Source: Siphonodentalium dalli | Taxonomy: Eukaryota; Mollusca; Scaphopoda; Gadilida; Siphonodentaliidae | Length of the DNA: 64,000 bases | Reading direction: 5' to 3' | Assembly: GCA_032622095.1 (NCBI GenBank) | Contig: CP136063.1 | Span: 210,474,355-210,538,354 of the forward strand | Shown: piece after piece, positions 60,501 to 64,000 of the stretch | How positions within the stretch are numbered: position 1 is the stretch's first letter | Layout of the letters: the number at the start of each line of letters is the position of its first letter | Program-made: the position numbers and the translations under genes | The notes under the pieces: generated by a model | The model's database searches: none | Told to the model about the DNA's origin: nothing | What the model saw: the letters and a program-made list of their open reading frames with translations, nothing else

Positions 60501-63500
60501 ATTCATGGCATGAACTAGCAGTATGCCACATATATGGTATCGATTCATGGCATGAACTAGCAGTATGCCACATATATGGTATCGATTCATGACATGAACT
60601 AGCAGTAGGCCACATATATGGTATCGATTCATGACATGAACTAGCAGTAGGCCACATATATGGTATCGATTCATGACATGAACTAGCAGTAGGCCACATA
60701 TATGGTATCGATTCATGGCATGAACTAGCAGTAGGCCAAATATGTGGTATCGATTCATGACATGAACTAGCAGTAGGGCACATATATGGTATCGATTCAT
60801 GACATGAACTAGCAGTAGAACACATATATGGTATCGATTCATGGCATGAACTAGCAGTTGGCCACATATATGGTAGCGATTCATGGCATGAACTAGCAGT
60901 AGGCCACATATATGGTATCGATTCATGGCATGAACTAGCAGTAGGCCACATATATGGTATCGATTCATGACATGAACTAGCAGTAGGCCACATATATGGT
61001 AGCGATTCATGACATGAACTAGCAGTAGGCCACATATATGGTAGCGATTCATGGCATGAACTAGCAGTAGGACACATATATGGTAGCGATTCATGACATG
61101 AACTAGCAGTAGGCCACATATATGGTATCGATTCATGACATGAACTAGCAGTAGGACACATATATGGTATCGATTCATGACATGAACTAGCAGTAGGCCA
61201 CATATATGGTATCGATTCATGACATGAACTAACAGTATGCCACATATATGGTATCGATTCATGACATGAACTAGCAGTAGGCCACATATATGGTATCGAT
61301 TCATGGCATGAACTAGCAGTATGCCACATATATGGTATCGATTCATGACAAGAACTAGCAGTAGGACACACATATGGTATCGATTCATGACATGCACTAG
61401 CAGTATGCCACATATATGGTATCGATGCATGACATGAACAAGCAGTAGGCCACATATATGGTATCGATTCATGGCATGAACTAGCAGTATGCCACATATA
61501 TGGTATCGATTCATGACACGAACTAGCAGTAGGCCACATATATGGTATCGATTCATGGAATGAACTAGCAGTATGCCACATATATGGTATCGATTCATGG
61601 CATGAACTAGCAGTATGCCACATATATGGTATCGATTCATGACATGAACTAGCAGTAGGCCACATATATGGTTTCGATTCATGACATGAACTAGCAGTAG
61701 GCCACATATATGTTATCGATTCATGACATGAACTAGCAGTAGGCCACATATATGGTATCGATTCATGGCATGAACTAGCAGTAGGCCACATATATGGTAT
61801 CGATTCATGACATGAACTAGCAGTAGGACACATATATGGTAGCGATTCATGACATGTACTAGCAGTAGGACACATATATGGTATCGATTCATGGCATGAA
61901 CTAGCAGTAGGCCACATATATGGTATCGATTCATGGCATGAACTAGCAGTAGGCCACATATATGGTATCGATTCATGACATGAACTAGCAGTAGGTCACA
62001 TATATGGTATCGATTCATGACATGAACTAGCAATAGGCCACATATATGGTATCGATTCAAGGCACGAACTAGCAATAGGCCACATATATGGTATCGATTC
62101 ATGGCATGAACTAGCAGTATGCCACACATATGGTACCGATTCATGGCACGAACTAGCAGTAGGCCACATGTATGGTATCGATTCATGACATGAACTAGCA
62201 ATAGGCCACATATATGGTATCGATTCATGACATGAACTAGCAGTAGGCCACATATATGGTATCGATTCATGGCATGAACTAGCAGTAGGCCACATATATG
62301 GTATCGATTCATGGCATGAACTAGCAGTAGGCCACATATATGGTATCGATTCATGACATGAACTAGCAGTAGGTCACATATATGGTATCGATTCATGACA
62401 CGAACTAGCAGTAGGCCACATATATGGTAGCGATTCATGGCACGAACTAGCAGTTGGCCACATATATGGTAGCGATTCATGGCATGAACTAGCAGTAGGC
62501 CTCATATATGGTATCGATTCATGGCATGAACTAGCAGTAGGCCACATATATGGTATCGATTCATGACATGAACTAGCAGTAGGCCACATATATGGTATCG
62601 ATTCATGACATGAACTAGCAGTAGGCCACATATATGGTATCGATTCATGACATGAACTAGCAGTAGGACACATATATGGTATCGATTCATGACATGAACT
62701 AGCAGTAGGCCACATATATGGTATCGATTCATGACATGAACTAGCAGTAGGCCACATATATGGTATCGATTCATGGCATGAACTAGCAGTAGGCCACATA
62801 TGTGGCATCGATTCATGACATGAACTAGCAGTAGGGCACATATATGGTATCGATTCATGACATGAACTAGCAGTAGGACACATATATGGTATCGATTCAT
62901 GGCATGAACTAGCAGTAGGCCACATATATGGTATCGATTCATGGCATGAACTAGCAGTAGGCCACATATATGGTATCGATTCATGACATGAACTAGCAGT
63001 AGGTCACATATATGGTATCGATTCATGACATGAACTAGCAGTAGGCCACATATATGGTATCGATTCATGGCACGAACTAGCAGTTGGCCACATATATGGT
63101 AGCGATTCATGGCATGAACTAGCAGTAGGCCACATATATGGTATCGATTCATGGCATGAACTAGCAGTAGGCCACATATATGGTATCGATTCATGACATG
63201 AACTAGCAGTAGGCCACATATATGGTATCGATTCATGACATGAACTAGCAGTAGGCCACATATATGGTATCGATTCATGACATGAACTAGCAGTAGGCCA
63301 CATATATGGTAGCGATTCATGACATGAACTAGCAGTAGGCCACATATATGGTAGCGATTCATGGCATGAACTAGCAGTAGGACACATATATGGTAGCGAT
63401 TCATGACATGAACTAGCAGTAGGCCACATATATGGTATCGATTCATGACATGAACTAGCAGTAGGCAACATATATGGTATCGATTCATGACATGAACTAG

Positions 63501-64000
63501 CAGTAGGCCACATATATGGTATCGATTCATGACATGAACTAGCAGTAGGCCACATATATGGTATCGATTCATGACACGAACTAGCAGTAGGCCACATATA
63601 TGGTATCGATTCATGGAATGAACTAGCAGTATGCCACATATATGGTATCGATTCATGGCATGAACTAGCAGTATGCCACATATATGGTATCGATTCATGG
63701 CATGAACTAGCAGTATGCCACATATATGGTATCGATTCATGACATGAACTAGCAGTAGGCCACATATATGGTTTCGATTCATGACATGAACTAGCAGTAG
63801 GCCACATATATGGTATCGATTCATGGCATGAACTAGCAGTAGGCCACATATATGGTATCGATTCATGACATGAACTAGCAGTAGGACACATATATGGTAG
63901 CGATTCATGACATGAACTAGCAGTAGGACACATATATGGTATCGATTCATGGCATGAACTAGCAGTAGGCCACATATATGGTATCGATTCATGGCATGAA
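54532..64000. repeat. 42-bp minisatellite, about 225 units, with higher-order blocks
   Basis: A 42-bp unit (ATTCATGRCATGAACTAGCAGTAGGCCACATATATGGTATCG in consensus, split here as ATTCATGRCATGAACTAGCA and GTAGGCCACATATATGGTAT plus CG) repeats to the right edge of the window. It contains three palindromes: TTCATGNCATGAA, CATATATG and ATCGAT. Variants are shared in a patterned way: large blocks recur at 1,596 bp (38 units) and later at 2,562 bp (61 units). Since 42 is divisible by three, two minus-strand frames stay open for up to 715 codons, as 14-residue repeats (H-E-S-I-P-Y-M-W-P-T-A-S-S-C, and M-N-R-Y-H-I-C-G-L-L-L-V-H-V). Neither has signs of selection, so no gene is called. One deleted base near 56,075 shifts the phase. 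Confidence 0.97.

Noticed and set aside
59812-61959. 715-codon repeat protein on the minus strand
   Set aside because: A second frame on the same strand is equally open, variants do not favour either frame, and no start context or unique ends exist. It is best explained by the 42-bp period.
54532-64000. CRISPR-like array
   Set aside because: The 42-bp units are contiguous with no unique spacers, no Cas genes are present, and the DNA is animal.

Overview
This window is nuclear DNA from an animal, most likely a marine invertebrate; the phylum cannot be fixed from sequence alone. The evidence is canonical splice signals around a C2H2 zinc-finger gene, a secreted protein with two saposin B domains, a Penelope-like GIY-YIG fragment, a Jockey/CR1-type non-LTR reverse transcriptase relic, many non-autonomous DNA transposons (MITEs) with recognisable target-site duplications, and two very large tandem arrays. 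Nothing looks prokaryotic.

Layout. (1) Positions 1-24,984 are a head-to-tail satellite of a 732-bp monomer, about 34 copies, nearly identical, entering from beyond the left edge. It shows a four-monomer higher-order period, and a noisy 3.6-kb block (15,702-19,287) that is probably an assembly artefact. (2) Positions 24,985-54,531 are a 29.5-kb AT-rich island: a hairpin-bearing repeat array with an orientation switch (26.1-28.5 kb), a Penelope fragment, several minisatellites, a zinc-finger gene split by a 3.7-kb intron full of transposons (34.29-38.45 kb), a dead non-LTR retroelement directly behind it, and a pair of paralogous saposin-like genes. One paralogue is a pseudogene (40.4-41.7 kb) and one is intact (46,588-47,514, minus strand). 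MITEs and low-complexity DNA fill the rest. (3) Positions 54,532-64,000 are a 42-bp minisatellite, about 225 units, running off the right edge, with its own higher-order structure (blocks of 1,596 bp).

How the pieces relate. Only two host loci are convincing: the zinc-finger gene (plus strand, a likely nuclear DNA-binding protein, with an apparent frameshift) and the saposin-like gene (minus strand, likely secretory or membrane-associated). The intact saposin copy acts as an empty-site record: comparing it with its broken paralogue dates and delimits two MITE insertions (TTA and 8-bp duplications) in the dead copy and a short SINE-tail-like insertion upstream of the live copy. A short inverted sequence at 42.24 kb is related to part of the 732-bp satellite monomer, so the satellite may have arisen from, or shed, a dispersed element. 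Most long open frames in both arrays are by-products of repeat lengths divisible by three and are not annotated as genes.
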